From Scleroderma bovista (Eukaryota; Basidiomycota; Agaricomycetes; Boletales; Sclerodermataceae), in NCBI GenBank assembly GCA_037178675.1, contig JAYMGJ010000404.1, positions 1-64,000 of the forward strand: 64,000 nt of DNA. The letters are read 5' to 3'. Under the pieces are notes generated by a model. It was not told the origin of the DNA. It ran no database searches and saw nothing but the letters and a program-made list of their open reading frames with translations. The position numbers were made by a program, and so were the translations under genes. Shown here piece by piece: positions 10,476-22,115 of this stretch. How positions within the stretch are numbered: the stretch's first letter is position 1; every line of letters starts with the position of its first letter.

Positions 10476-13400
10476 TGAGACTTGCTGCCTTGAATGCACG
10501 TCCCTCCGTCCTCCCCATTGCCGCGTGCATTTCGCTTGCACGCGTCCCACTAGACCGAGGACCGCCTAAAGGTTTGGTCCAGCATTGCACCCTTGTCCTT
10601 CTCATCTTCCATTAAACGCACACACGCATCACGCACCTGTCAAGTCATGGCATGTCCCCTGTTTTATCTTTGTGGTTTATTTACAGGACATTTTGTAACT
10701 TTACGCTATCTGTCATCGTCATTAAACATCTTTCTTCATACATCCCATAGTTCCGTTATCCCCACTTTCACGTGCAGTGTCAACGCGGTATTTATCTCAA
10801 TGCATTGCTCTGATCGAGAATACATAAAGTCTGCACTCCGACAACATGGTGTGACCTTAAAGCTATATAGGGGAACCTTTGAACATGCGCTTCCTCTGAG
10901 GACTGTCAATGTTTTCAACGGGCGTCAGATCGGCATAGTAAATGAGGCAAGGCGATCAACTGAGTTGTTGCCATTGGTAGCCTTGAACCTGGGTTTGGGT
11001 TAAATGTCACGAGCGCAACGTCTCAACATACGCTCATGTATTCATGCGTACATTTGTATGTCACGCGCCCCTACATCCACAATGATCATGTCGAAGGACG
11101 TCATTCGCATGACGTTTCCTGCGATGCGTATTTCCGCTGTAGGGTATGTGAAGGCTAAATTTCAACCAACAGGGTTTACTTTGAAACATGTACCTTGAAC
11201 TGACAGCATGTTGATCGACTCTCTGGCTTCAGGCTCCTCACGAAAATCCCCTGAAACCTACATACTTGAAGGTTCAAGTGTGATACACCTAATAGTCAAG
11301 AGTCAGGTGACATCGGACCACAACGGCACGCCAATGCGATCACTTGTGGAACTCCCACTGAGCACACCCGTTTGGACGGCGGTATGAAAAAAATGGGAAC
11401 AACTTCACCCGTAAAGATAGCGCGGATGAGGTAGCTCCGGTGTAGCCTAACCTTAATCGTTGTAGGAGTCTCCTCAACTATCAGGATTCACTCCACCGAG
11501 AACTTACCGTGATATTAGATCGTTACCATTTGTGTAGACGCCGGGCGGGTCTTCACCGCATAATTCGGTAGAGGTCCTACTACTACACGGACGAATGGAA
11601 GAGGAAGGGCTAAAGAGGCTAGAAACGATGCTAGCCCTCGGCGGAAAAGGGGGAATGGAATCTGCATGTTGAAGTATATGTAATTTAGATGCCGGGAATC
11701 TGAGGGGTCACTTAATCTCGCGAAGGACTTATGATAATCTACAGCTTCGAGATCTAATAAATGACCTCATCCAGGTTCCAGGAATCATTGACAAAGTGAG
11801 TACGTACAATTATGTTAACACCCATCGCTGACCCATTTGTACAAATGGCGGGGTACGTACCTCTCGGTCGCGGATGAATGCTTTTAGTCACCAGCGCATT
11901 TGCATGTGAATTTGTCGCAAGGGATGGGAAAATCATGTTAGTGAAAGAACTCCAGTCTTCGAATTCACAGCGTCGAGGGAATCATATTTAGGCATGTCGA
12001 GTTGTAGGCCTAACAGGGTCCAAAGGTGTGACAGTCCCATAGTTCGGTTCCCTCATGAGTGACATGTATATGTGCAGGGCGTTCCCCCTTGACGGTCGGC
12101 GGCCGGATTCACTAGCTGGAAATTGGGGTGGAGTGCAACGCACGCCTAAGATCGCAGGTATGAGTACCTGAGTGGTGCTGTCACGGTAGAACAAATGACA
12201 TGAAGACAAGAGAAATGACTGCAACGCGCAGGCCAAATATGCCAATGCGTGTAAGACGGAGGGAATAATTTTACTCCCTCTGGGTCTTTAGAGTCTAGAG
12301 GTCCCATATCGAGGCAGACGTCACTTGATGCCCATTTTGTCGAGATTCGGATATAGCTAAACGCTATGAACGGCAGAGTGAGCCGCGCATCCTAATCCCC
12401 AAATCATATCGCAGACCAGGGTCAAAATAAGACCTAAGGGGGTACTTACCTGAATGAACGTAAACCTACGTCGACGTGTGAGCTAGAGTCCCAGAATGTC
12501 CGAGCAGTGCAATGGCAAGGAGTAATGGGAGTAGATCTAATCCAATCGAGCTCACACATACTAGCACACTCTAGTACAGATTGCGCAGCTGCAAGTCACC
12601 GAGTCGATACGCGTGTTCCCCGGACAGACCTCATGTCTGTACCTACTCGGCCGATAGCTAACCCCCTGTGCTTTACATGAGCTTCCTCAGCGCGTCTGAT
12701 TATTGTGTTTCAGAAGAGTATCCGTTACCGCTCCCCACGAAGGATAGCTGTTGATCGGATCCCATGTATCCTAAGATTATATTAGGAGGGTCCTCGGTTT
12801 TCATTTTCTGATCGCATCCACAGCTTGGCTCCTGAGAGTACAGCATTTCAAATCCACCCATCCATAATCTGATTATCTTAGGATGAAGCCGAGCATCGAA
12901 AGCGCTTGTCGCATTATCAGATGCTCACTATCCCCCACGAGAAAAAACTAACTCACGCCTCTGGAAATGGAATTGTTACGGTTTGATAGCTTCTTGAGAA
13001 CGCGACGTAGCCGAGAGGGGGAGCTCATAGGGCTGACTTTCTACATGATTATCATAGCCACAAGGATGACAAACTTCAGCGCTACCAATCTCTTGCGAAC
13101 TCGTCGACACGTACACGTACACTCACTGAACGCCTACATACATCGTCTGCGATACAATGCACAGGCCATCACCGGATCTGCTGCCCAAATGGAGATTAGA
13201 GCTTAGAATCGACATTAAAGTAACAGACCAAACTGATGTCGTGCAGATGCCATGATCCCGTGCAGACCCATAATCTATATGACCATTTCAGCTGGATTCC
13301 TCTCATCGAGTCTTATCAATTCGGCATGTTTCTTACACATGACTAGGGGGCACCATTGCACGACTCACCTTAGACGCTGCGCCAGGTCACCCTGGATCCG

Positions 13401-13627
13401 GCGTTTATCCAGCGTCTCTCGTTGCAAGCTTAGAATGTCAACAGATACGCAGCCTTCATTAAACACCTTTAATTCTGAAAATGAAGTTAGATGAAGCAGT
13501 GACTCACAAACCATAGGAAATACATGGCTTGCGGCCTTACAACACAACAGAAATACAGCGATGAGGAATACATGTAAACGAATACAAATACCAAAAATAT
13601 CGATACAGTTTTGACGCTCGAGAAATC
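10476..13627. other. Gene-poor stretch, about 3.2 kb
   Basis: No exon chain or known domain was found between the MDR gene and H2B. The longest frame (10593-11003, plus) has no family resemblance and begins in the 3' flank of the MDR gene. A small inverted repeat (TCCTAA...TTAGGA, about 12768-12787) is present but isolated. Confidence 0.4.
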
Positions 13628-14226
<599 letters not shown>

Positions 14227-14401
14227 GATTCTCTTCAAACGAAATAAATAGGCCCTAGCGTAGGTGGTGGTTAGAGCAAAGAGGATGCAGAATGACGAAA
14301 GTCTCCTATTTATGATGTCACGTGATAGTACTTTGTTGATTCCAATAGGGGACAAGAACGCGTGACGCGACGCCACCTGTCCATTTCGCGTCAGTACGAC
14401 C
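14227..14401. promoter_or_regulatory. Shared divergent H2B-H2A promoter
   Basis: The 175 bp between the two histone start codons contain a perfect CACGTG box at 14319-14324 and a GACGCGACGC element close to the H2A start (about 14362-14371). Much of this region, from about 14272, is repeated in decayed form at 15116-15222 upstream of the H2A pseudogene. There the CACGTG is lost and the GACGCGAC element is kept. Confidence 0.7.
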
Positions 14402-14990
14402 ATGGTCAGTAAAAGAGGCAAAGGTGGCAAGGGAAAGGTTAGCAGCGCGAAGGGAAAGGTCAAAGGCGAGGAGAAGCTAAGGGTCTCCCGCTCCACTCAA
14501 GCTGGTCTTCAGTTTCCTGTCAGCCGCATCCACCGCTCACTAAGGAAGATGAGCATTCGTCAGCGTATCGCTTCCGGAGCACCAGGTAGGGGAAACCGCT
14601 TTTTTCTAGCGCACATTTTCAAACATACTTGCATCTCAGTGTACTTCGCAGCAGTTTTGGAATATCTGACTGCTGAGATATTAGAACTCGCGGGGAACGC
14701 CGCTAGGGACAACAAGAAGCGACGCATCAATCCTAGACATATCCAGCTTGCTGTCCGCAATGACGAAGAGTAAGTCCTTGCTTCGCCTTGAATATCCAAA
14801 GTCACTCACTCATTCCTTCAGGCTGAACAAGCTCCTGGGAAACGTGATCATCTCCGAGGGAGGTGTCGTACCATTCATCAACCCCGCGGTGCGTCTCTTA
14901 TTTATCAGCCTTGTGACGGTCTGACTAGGAGACACCCAGCTTCTTCCAGCGAAGACGAAATACAAAAGTCGAGAGAGTCAAGAAGTGTAA
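14402..14990 (+). CDS. Histone H2A, divergent copy with C-terminal SQ motif
   Basis: Four exons (14402-14585, 14640-14769, 14822-14888, 14940-14990) give 143 residues. The histone fold is clear: [56 protein letters not shown]. All acidic-patch residues (the three Glu of [11 protein letters not shown] and the Asp-Glu-Glu of RNDEEL) are kept. The protein ends SRESQEV, which fits the SQ(E/D)-hydrophobic motif phosphorylated at DNA breaks by Mec1/Tel1 kinases. This is therefore H2A of the fungal H2A.X-like kind, not H2A.Z. Several usually invariant sites differ: FPVSR instead of FPVGR, a changed L1 loop ([13 protein letters not shown]) and an altered docking region ([17 protein letters not shown]). 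The N-tail is longer than usual. It is divergent from H2B and followed by a decayed tandem copy. Confidence 0.93.
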
Positions 14991-15115
14991 AATGTTTCCC
15001 TTTTGTCGTGACCCTACATTGTATGTGCCATTGAGTCTACCGTTGAGCTTCATGCTATGCATTTTTCGCCGTGTAAGTACCTTGTTATTACCACATATTT
15101 TTCACTATTCATTGC

Positions 15116-15675
15116 CAGTCGCTGCAAAGAGATACAGAATGGCGATCTCATATTTGTAATGTCATGCGGCTTTACTCTGCCCCAACAGGGGTAAGTGTAT
15201 GAACGTGTAACGCGACGCGACAAGCTTCTTGTTAGCTGCATCTACCGCGCGCTGCGGCGTAACAACGGTAAGCACATCGCTTCAGGAGCATCAGGTATTT
15301 TTCTTTTTCCGACGTGCGGTTCCAAAGCGCTTGCATTTCAGTGTACCTCGCAGCGGTCTTGGAATATCTTGCGGTTGAGATATTAGAACCTCTGGGAACG
15401 CCGCTGGGGACAACAAGATGAGTCACATCAATCCTAGGCAATCCAGTCCGTTATCCGTAACGATGATGAGTAAATTCCCCGCCTTGAACTGCCACGCTGC
15501 TTCAGGCTGAACAAGCTCCTCGGAAATGCGTCTACCTCCGAAGGCAGTGTCATACCTTCCATCAGTCCCGCAGTACGTTTTTGTTCTGTCACCTTCTTGA
15601 CAGTATGATTAGGAAGCTTGCAGCCAGCGAAGACGCAAAATCAAAGTCAAGGGCGTCGAGAGGTGGAAAATTATT
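15116..15675 (+). pseudogene. Decayed tandem copy of the H2A gene with its promoter
   Basis: This segment matches the H2A gene and its upstream region in the same orientation. Recognisable pieces in order are the promoter (GCAAAGAGATACAGAATG at 15124), the GACGCGAC element, the exon equivalent to IHRSLRK (15238-15256), the first intron and its CATTTCAG acceptor, a copy of the LEYL...AEILE exon (15343-15420), the GCTGAACAAGCTCCTCGGAA exon (about 15506) and the last exon (about 15625-15655). About 110 bp encoding the N-terminal tail are missing, with the break between GCGACGCGAC and AAGC. There are many frameshifts and stops, including TGA within the NKKR codons, so no functional histone can be made. 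H2B was not copied, or was lost. Confidence 0.9.
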
Positions 15676-15876
15676 CCTCCCTTTCACCCCCCTTCCTCTC
15701 TTCTCTTCCTTCCCTTTTTTCCCTTTCATCCTTACCTAGATCAAAAATGCCTACAAGGTAGCCCCCAACCAGTGGTGGTGCGTGGTCATCTACATGACAA
15801 GGATTTTGACCTGCAATGGGTCTCTGCCACCGCGCTGACAAGTAAATAGCAGTCAATCCCTACTATTGGGACATCA

Positions 15877-17686
15877 TCATTTACCATCACTTACTCGTCT
15901 GAACAGCAGAATTCGCCCCTCGTCCATCATCACTTCGGTTGCATCGAATGCCTCTTCGCTGGTGACTTCCCAATGGGGCAGTCCCTTGCCCAGACACTCC
16001 GCAAATGGTTTGGTCTTCGATTCAACTGGGCACAATACAAAAGTTCCCCGCTTTTCGGTCTCACGCCCATCTTCACCAATCTCCCCTTCTTCTATCAAAA
16101 CCGAAGACGGTGCATTGAAGAATGAGATACTGGGATTAAAATCCCTGACTCGCAGTCTCCGCGGCTCTGTTGAAAAAAATATTTTGGACTCGTTCACCAG
16201 CTCTACCGTGCGATAACCATACACTGAATTCTGCCAGTCGACATAATTATCGGAAAACCATTGGGTCCGGGTGCTTCCCCATACGGAGTACGGCAGAAAT
16301 GGTGCCTCGGGACCTTCTGGATTTCCAAAGTGCTGTTCGTAAAGGGTCTGCAGCCGAAGGAGCTCAGTGCGGAATATGAAGAAGACGAAGGAGTGCATGT
16401 CGTCCTCGTTCGTCGTACGGAAAAGCGTCACATGGAATGCGAGGAGTTGGTCATCACGGGTAGGGTGGAACATTGGTAAAGAAATTCCGTTCTCGGCCCA
16501 GGGGCGGGGATACTCGGTCAAAGCGCCTGTCGCGGGAGCGGGCTTTCCACCTATGAAGGCATCCGCAAGCTGCCAATCCATCATCAAACTAGGCATGGAT
16601 AACCTCGCAGTGCGTTGTGGAGTAATCGAAGCTCGACTATCCACGAATGAGTATATCTCGATGGTTCCATCATCCGCAACGAGAAGGAACCTGTCTTCTG
16701 AGAGGAAGACGAAGTCGTTTGTAGTGTCAGGGAAGCGTATAGTGAACTACAACGTCTTAATTCCTATTGGTGTGAACGAGTGGTGCTGACCTTCGACATA
16801 CCTTGGCGACTTTGTCCGTCATCCAAGTCCACAGTTGTAGAAAATCGCCCATCTCATCGTCATTGGCGAGTACGTCCCGGCACAATATAGCCATGTATTT
16901 TCCAAGGACTTGGATTTTGACAGGTCCAGTGCCATGAAAAAAATTTCCGGGGGCTCCCTCATCGATTGATTTTAAGACAGGTTGTACCGCATTTGGATGT
17001 GGGTTATTCGTTCTTAGCGACCTCAGATGGAGATCATAGCAATGGTGGTGACTAAGGAATATTACGATGAGCACCAAAATGCCAAGGGTGGAACGGAGCT
17101 TACTCGTTGGATGACATGTTCACGATCACCAGAAGGTCCTGAGAAGGACAGAATGTGAAATCGACCATGGTCGTCGTGTCCACGGGATGGTGCCAGGTAC
17201 GTATGGGCTTCGACTCCGAACTGGGGTTGTGAGGCAGCACGGAGAAATGTAAACAGTTTTCTCCAGCCAAAGCATAGATCCCCCCGACGAATTCATACAC
17301 AGGGCCAGAAGTGAGAAGCGGGAAGTCGCATCTGCGCCGATACCTTAAGTTCCGCCAGGAAGTCTCGAGCTCGCGGAGTTCCTTCCGACGGGTTGCGACG
17401 GGGATGCGACGCCCCTCCGAGGGGATCTCTGACATTCGAAAGAAGCCCAAGTCGATGATATAATGGAGCAATTCAGAGTGGTCAATGGCAGTTTTGATGA
17501 TTTGACAGATCTGTCGGTGGGTCAAACGCCATGAAACGCTCCTACATTGTCAATGGAACATACCTGTCGTGCTCGAACGAGCTCACGGGAAGTAAGGTAG
17601 CTCAGGACGTGGCATATGAGTTCTATTGGCAGCTGGGTTAGTTTCGAGCGTGCAGTGCACTGTAGGATGCTTCCAGAGCTTGTCAT
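15877..17686 (-). CDS. F-box protein with one frame break
   Basis: Exons are about 17686-17104, 17051-16802 and 16746-15877. The N-terminus carries an F-box: LPIELICHVLSYLTSRELVR followed by ARQVC. A helical part (LTHRQICQIIKTAIDHSELL) and then beta-propeller-like segments follow (WTWMTDKVAKFTIRFPDTTN, RFLLVADDGTIEIYSF). This layout is common in a large agaricomycete F-box family whose C-terminal half has no named function. F-box proteins recruit substrates to SCF ubiquitin ligases. Between the Val-Cys of the F-box end and SVSWRLTHR (about 17538-17562) the frame does not continue. The piece between looks like an intron (GTATGT...TAG) but is only 22 nt long and removing it does not restore frame. 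Either a small indel has damaged the gene or the assembly has an error. Confidence 0.7.
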
Positions 17687-18200
17687 CGCGATTTAAGAGT
17701 TGCCCACAGCAGAAACGCAGAGAATCAGATGGACCTAGCAATACACCGCGATGTTATACATCCGGTGCTGCAGAGATAAAAGTGGGGCTTGTTAACGGGA
17801 ATCCCGTTGATGTGACAATTGTCGATGCGAGAGGTTCGCTGTGTCGACTTGCTTGGGCCTTGTATGGACCACGGGCACTGCTTGATTGATTGATCATCGT
17901 GGGGATATGCAGACCACGAAGTACACTTCAAATTCTTCACCAGTTGCCAATGAACCTACACAAGAGTGTCTCTTTCAAACAACAAGGGGCCCACTAGTAC
18001 CCGGGAGTGATTCCGATCAGGCATTGCAAGCACTTGGACTCTCTTATGATAACAAGCAACAATAATATGATCATGTTTACACCAGAACCCCAGCTTGCGC
18101 GATGCCTTAGCAATAGTAGAAAGTAAAGTAACGTACGATATTCATCGGCAGATGGGTAAGGTAGTCTTGCGGTGGTGATATATATGCATCGCCATCTCTT
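17687..18200. other. Intergenic, about 0.5 kb
   Basis: This lies between the start of the F-box gene and the stop of the next minus-strand gene. It should hold the promoter of the former and the 3' UTR of the latter. No gene was seen. Confidence 0.4.
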
Positions 18201-19996
18201 CTAGTCATAAGGTCGCATTGCTTCCTCCAATACGTCGATGTCCAAATCAAAGGATATATCAAACGACGAATCGGGATCCGTCTCTGAAGACGAACGAGAC
18301 ATCTCCTTTTGGCGCCGTGCGTGTCCCTCCTGACGCCGAGAAATGTCCTGTATATCCCTGACTCCACTTACTGCGCCGCCTACCCGTGGACGTGTGAAGG
18401 TCTTTTCTGCAGAGACCTTCTGTGCAGAGGTTTTTTGACCAACAGGAGTGCTGAGCAGAGGTGGCTTGAAGCGTGGCACGGTCGTACCTTTAGGTACATG
18501 TGATGAGATACTGTATTGAGATGGATGTGGGTGCGGTGAATTGCGTTGGATATTACTAGACAACACGGCTGGTCTCCGCATGCCGAGTTGGGGACGATGT
18601 GAAGGAACCGGACGTCCTTGTCCAATTGGTAGCTGTTGCTGTGTGGTAGACGGTGGTTTGGCATTGTCTACTTCGGAACGAGACAATGCGTTACGATGAT
18701 TTGAGATGTCCATGTCGACATCTGTATCCGTACTGCATCCAAAGTTGATATCAGGTTCAACGGCCATGAAGCTCTCATCCGCAGACGTTGCCGCATGTGT
18801 CCCGTGCTCTCGACTGGCGTTCCCCCCAACACCCCGAAGTGACTCTTGAACACCTGTCATTTTCGCGTCATCCAGAGTAAGGTCGACCACCAGCAGTGCA
18901 GTCTCAGCTCGATAGGGATCCAGGGAAATAGTGGATGAACTTGAAGTTCTTGTCAAGTCATCGGTGATAGGGGTCTGACGGGAGGGAACGTTCGGGTCCA
19001 TACTAGAGACCCTCGTGAGGTTTCGAGATCTAGAAGTGGTATCCGTTATAGATTGACCACTGTGACCCTGTAAAATGTCAATGCTGTGCCACGTATTGGA
19101 AGCTTTACTGCCAGTTGAGGCTGTTGGTTGTGAAAAGGTGTCAAGCATGGGATTTGAGGTTGAGTCATTGAACAGTAGGAGTACTTGGAGTAGACGCACT
19201 TTGGATCACACTTGGGTCTTCTTTTCCTTTTCCTTTATCTTGTTTTGGGACAGTGCCACTGTGCCGAAGTATTGATGACCGCTGGTCGCCTCCTTGTCCC
19301 CCTTTACTTTGCATTTGCCCTCGCTCCTTGACCTTTTCTGCAGCAACTCTCTGCTTTTTCCTTGCATTTTCGTCCAACTGCTTTGACACGTCCCTAAGAA
19401 GGGCCAAAAACACAACTGCATCTGGATCCTGTTCACGATCGGCTAATGTTTTTGTACCCTTGGCATTACCGCTGTCTTTAGCAACGTCGAAGATAGAGTG
19501 GGAGGATGATCGAGGACGCTTTGAAAAGAGTTCCTGCTTCGAGCTGGATCGGTTTATATGGACAATATGGTTGGCGGAGGCAGAAAGTGGTTTCCGGTAA
19601 ACGTGTGCTGAGTAAGGTTTGATGCGCCGAGCACTGGAGGATGAAGAAGAAGGTTCCGAGCTGCTTGGATCAAAGGAAAGCGAGGATGACGATGTATCTA
19701 CGAACAGGGGAAGAGATGGTGTCCGGGAGGTGGATGGTGTTGTGCTAGAAGACCAGAGAGCAGAGGAGGCGTGTGTCCAGAGCGGCTCAGCTAAACAAGG
19801 TATGGCGGGCCGACCTAGGTGGCTCTATCAGAGAGGTAAAATGCAGTAATAGAGACTTACTCAGTTTGTCTCGCTCTGCTTGTTTTATGAGAGCCTGCAG
19901 CTCAGGATGCGATGACTGTGATGGCACCCACCGAGCGTCATCTGGTTCGTCGGGCGCCATCGTCGGGAGATCCAAGGGCATGTCCATACTGTCCAT
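18201..19996 (-). CDS. Serine-rich, low-complexity protein of unknown function
   Basis: Three exons (19996-19861, 19790-19200, 19120-18201) join in frame to 548 residues. I do not recognise a named domain. The N-terminus (HPELQALIKQAERDKL) is helical, and the middle has a short coiled-coil-like segment (VVFLALLRDVSKQLDENARK, then KKQRVAAEKVKERGQ). Long serine- and proline-rich, probably disordered stretches surround them. The C-terminus is strongly acidic (DPDSSFDISFDLDIDVLEEA). The exon joins are supported only by frame continuity and good splice signals, because no family motif crosses them. The gene is divergent from the RUD3-like gene, 275 bp away. A regulatory or scaffold role would fit the composition but cannot be shown. 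Confidence 0.7.
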
Positions 19997-20271
19997 TGCT
20001 GGAACTGGTCGACGAAGAGACGCGTCGTTTCTTTGTCGCGGTGAAGAGGGAATATCACGTGACGATCGAGAAGAACAATGAGCCTCTAGCTAAAGGAACC
20101 TTCGACTCGTGGGTTTGTGCGAGCTGGGGAGAACAGTCTAGTGGTAAGTAGTGCTCTAGCAGTGGCATCTACATTTCATAGTGGACAGACCGGGAAACCC
20201 CCATCACGTCGAGTTTCCATACTACATAAGGGTCACGTGGCAGTGTAGGACTCTTGACCTCGACGAAACTC
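19997..20271. promoter_or_regulatory. Divergent promoter region between the Ser-rich unknown and the RUD3-like gene
   Basis: These 275 bp lie between two divergent start codons. They contain CACGTGA elements (about 20056 and 20234) that could bind bHLH factors such as Cbf1. No clear TATA box was seen. Confidence 0.4.
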
Positions 20272-22115
20272 ATGTCCACTAGATCGCGACAGCACACACA
20301 ACGGAACGCATCCCAGTCACTGAGCAGACCACTCTCTCCGGCCACAAACAGGTCCTTGGACGGTCGTTTGTCTCTCGATATGGACAGCGAACAAGACTCT
20401 GTGCCAGTTCCGAATGGTCGGTCATTTACCCCGGACCTTGGTCAGGACAGTGGGGTCGAGTCTCTACAGAGACAGCTACAACAAGAACGGGAGGAGAGGG
20501 AGAACCTGGCCACGCAGTATCACAACCTGCTCGCAAAACTTACTACTATGCGAACATCCCTGGGAAATAAGCTCAAGCAGGACGCCGTACGTGGATATTA
20601 ACGTCATTTATCATGCGCATCGACTTAGTTATTTCCGCCTAGGAAGAACTCGATAGAAGAGAACAACAGATCCAGCAACTCGCAGCACAGAACGAGGACC
20701 TTACCATCACAGTCGAGACTCTTAAATCCGAACTAATTGCATCTCATGAGGAGACAGAGCGGACGGCGAAAGAGCTAGATTCCATACGAAGTAGGGCGCT
20801 AAATGAGAACACGCAGGAGACACTCCAAAGAGAACGCGAACTGCGCGAGACGATGGGTGAACTCGAACGATGTCGTATGGAAAGGGACGAATGGGAGCAG
20901 GCAGCAATGCAGGATAGGGTGACAGTAGAAGAGGCACGCTCCACGTTAGAGACCCTACGACACGATCTGGAGATAGAGCGCGAGGTACGAGAGCGAGAAC
21001 GAGCGCAACTTGAGTCTGCCAAGGAGACTGCGTCTAATTTACAATCTGTATTGGAAGATTTCCAAGTAGGTACGTGGATCCTTTCCATCCAGTATCCGCA
21101 CAGTAACCCCTGTGTTCTCAGCAAAGGAGCACGAACTTCAACGTGCTGTGAGCGACTGCAAGTCGCGCCTCGACGAGGTTACCCTGTCACTAGCAGGATA
21201 TAAAAAGCGCGCACTGGATGCAGAGGTATGGCGAATATTTTCCATTTTCCACCTTCCCCTTTTCAGCTGCATACTTCCCACAGCTTCAGCTAGAGGAGAC
21301 CAGGACAAGCTCCTCGAGGACACAGGAACTCGAAGGAGAGCTGAAAGAGAAGAATGCTATCATAGGGAAACTCAGGCATCAAAGTACGTCGAGCACCACT
21401 TGTGCTAGTTCGGGGATGGTGATACTCACCCAAATGTAGATGTTATCCTTAACGAGCACCTTATGGAGGCGCTTCGTCGGCTCCGCAGAAGTTCGTCTGA
21501 GACTAATGTTGACAGGCAACTTGTCACCAACGTCCTTCTTTCCTTCCTCTCGACACCCCGTGCGGACCCCAAACGGTTCGAGATGCTTTCTCTGCTGGCC
21601 ACCATTCTGTCGTGGTCTGACACCGAAAGGGAAAAGGCAGGGCTGCAGCGTGCACAGAGTAACGATGCGAACTCGTCATTCTGGGGTCGTCCATCCAATA
21701 TCTTAGGCTCACCAACCAAGGGGAAGTCGATCGAGCTTGATAAAACGGATGAAACCGAGGTAGTTCCCCCATTTAATTTACTGTGCCATCCTCCCTTATT
21801 GTCTTTTAGTCCTTCTCCCGGCTATGGGTGGAGTTCCTTCTCACAGAAGCCAACCAAGGCGAGAATCAGACACACTTCGATAGCCAGTCGCAATCACAAA
21901 CAACGCCCACGAAACCATTTGCAAGGGCGAATTCCTCTGTTCCGAGCAGTCCCTCCATTTCACCTCGTCTCAGTGCGTCTTCACCAACGGGACTCAGGGG
22001 CACGAGACGACTAGCATCGTTTACGAGCGTAGGAGCGGCAGCGAGTTCCCCAAGCCTTAGTCTGGGTCCGCCGCCGCCTTCGAGAAAGGGGAAGGAGAAG
22101 GAGGTGGTATCATGA
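20272..22115 (+). CDS. RUD3: RUD3/GMAP-210-like Golgi tether (GRAB domain)
   Basis: Six exons (20272-20586, 20643-21069, 21122-21225, 21284-21383, 21440-21759, 21810-22115) encode 523 residues. The first half is a long coiled coil (heptads such as LQRQLQQEREERENLA, then LDRREQQIQQLAAQ through exon 3). Around residues 320-390 lies the GRAB domain (GRIP-related Arf-binding): VDRQLVTNVLLSFLSTPRAD, then KRFEMLSLLATILSW. The SFSRLWVEFLL segment that follows it in Rud3 proteins comes in the next exon. The C-terminus is proline/serine-rich and basic. In yeast and animals this protein sits on the cis-Golgi, binds Arf1-GTP through GRAB and tethers vesicles through its coiled coil. Length and domain order agree, and all exon joins keep frame, so the gene looks functional. 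Confidence 0.9.

Noticed and set aside
10593..11003. Open frame of 136 codons after the MDR gene
   Set aside because: No domain, poor codon pattern and it begins in the likely 3' UTR of the MDR gene; no neighbouring exons in phase.
12768..12787. Small inverted repeat TCCTAA...TTAGGA
   Set aside because: Six-base arms around a short A/T spacer occur by chance; no element or target duplication next to it.
15195..15386. Frame of 63 codons that could be taken as a small gene
   Set aside because: It is part of the decayed H2A copy; the homologous pieces continue in other frames.
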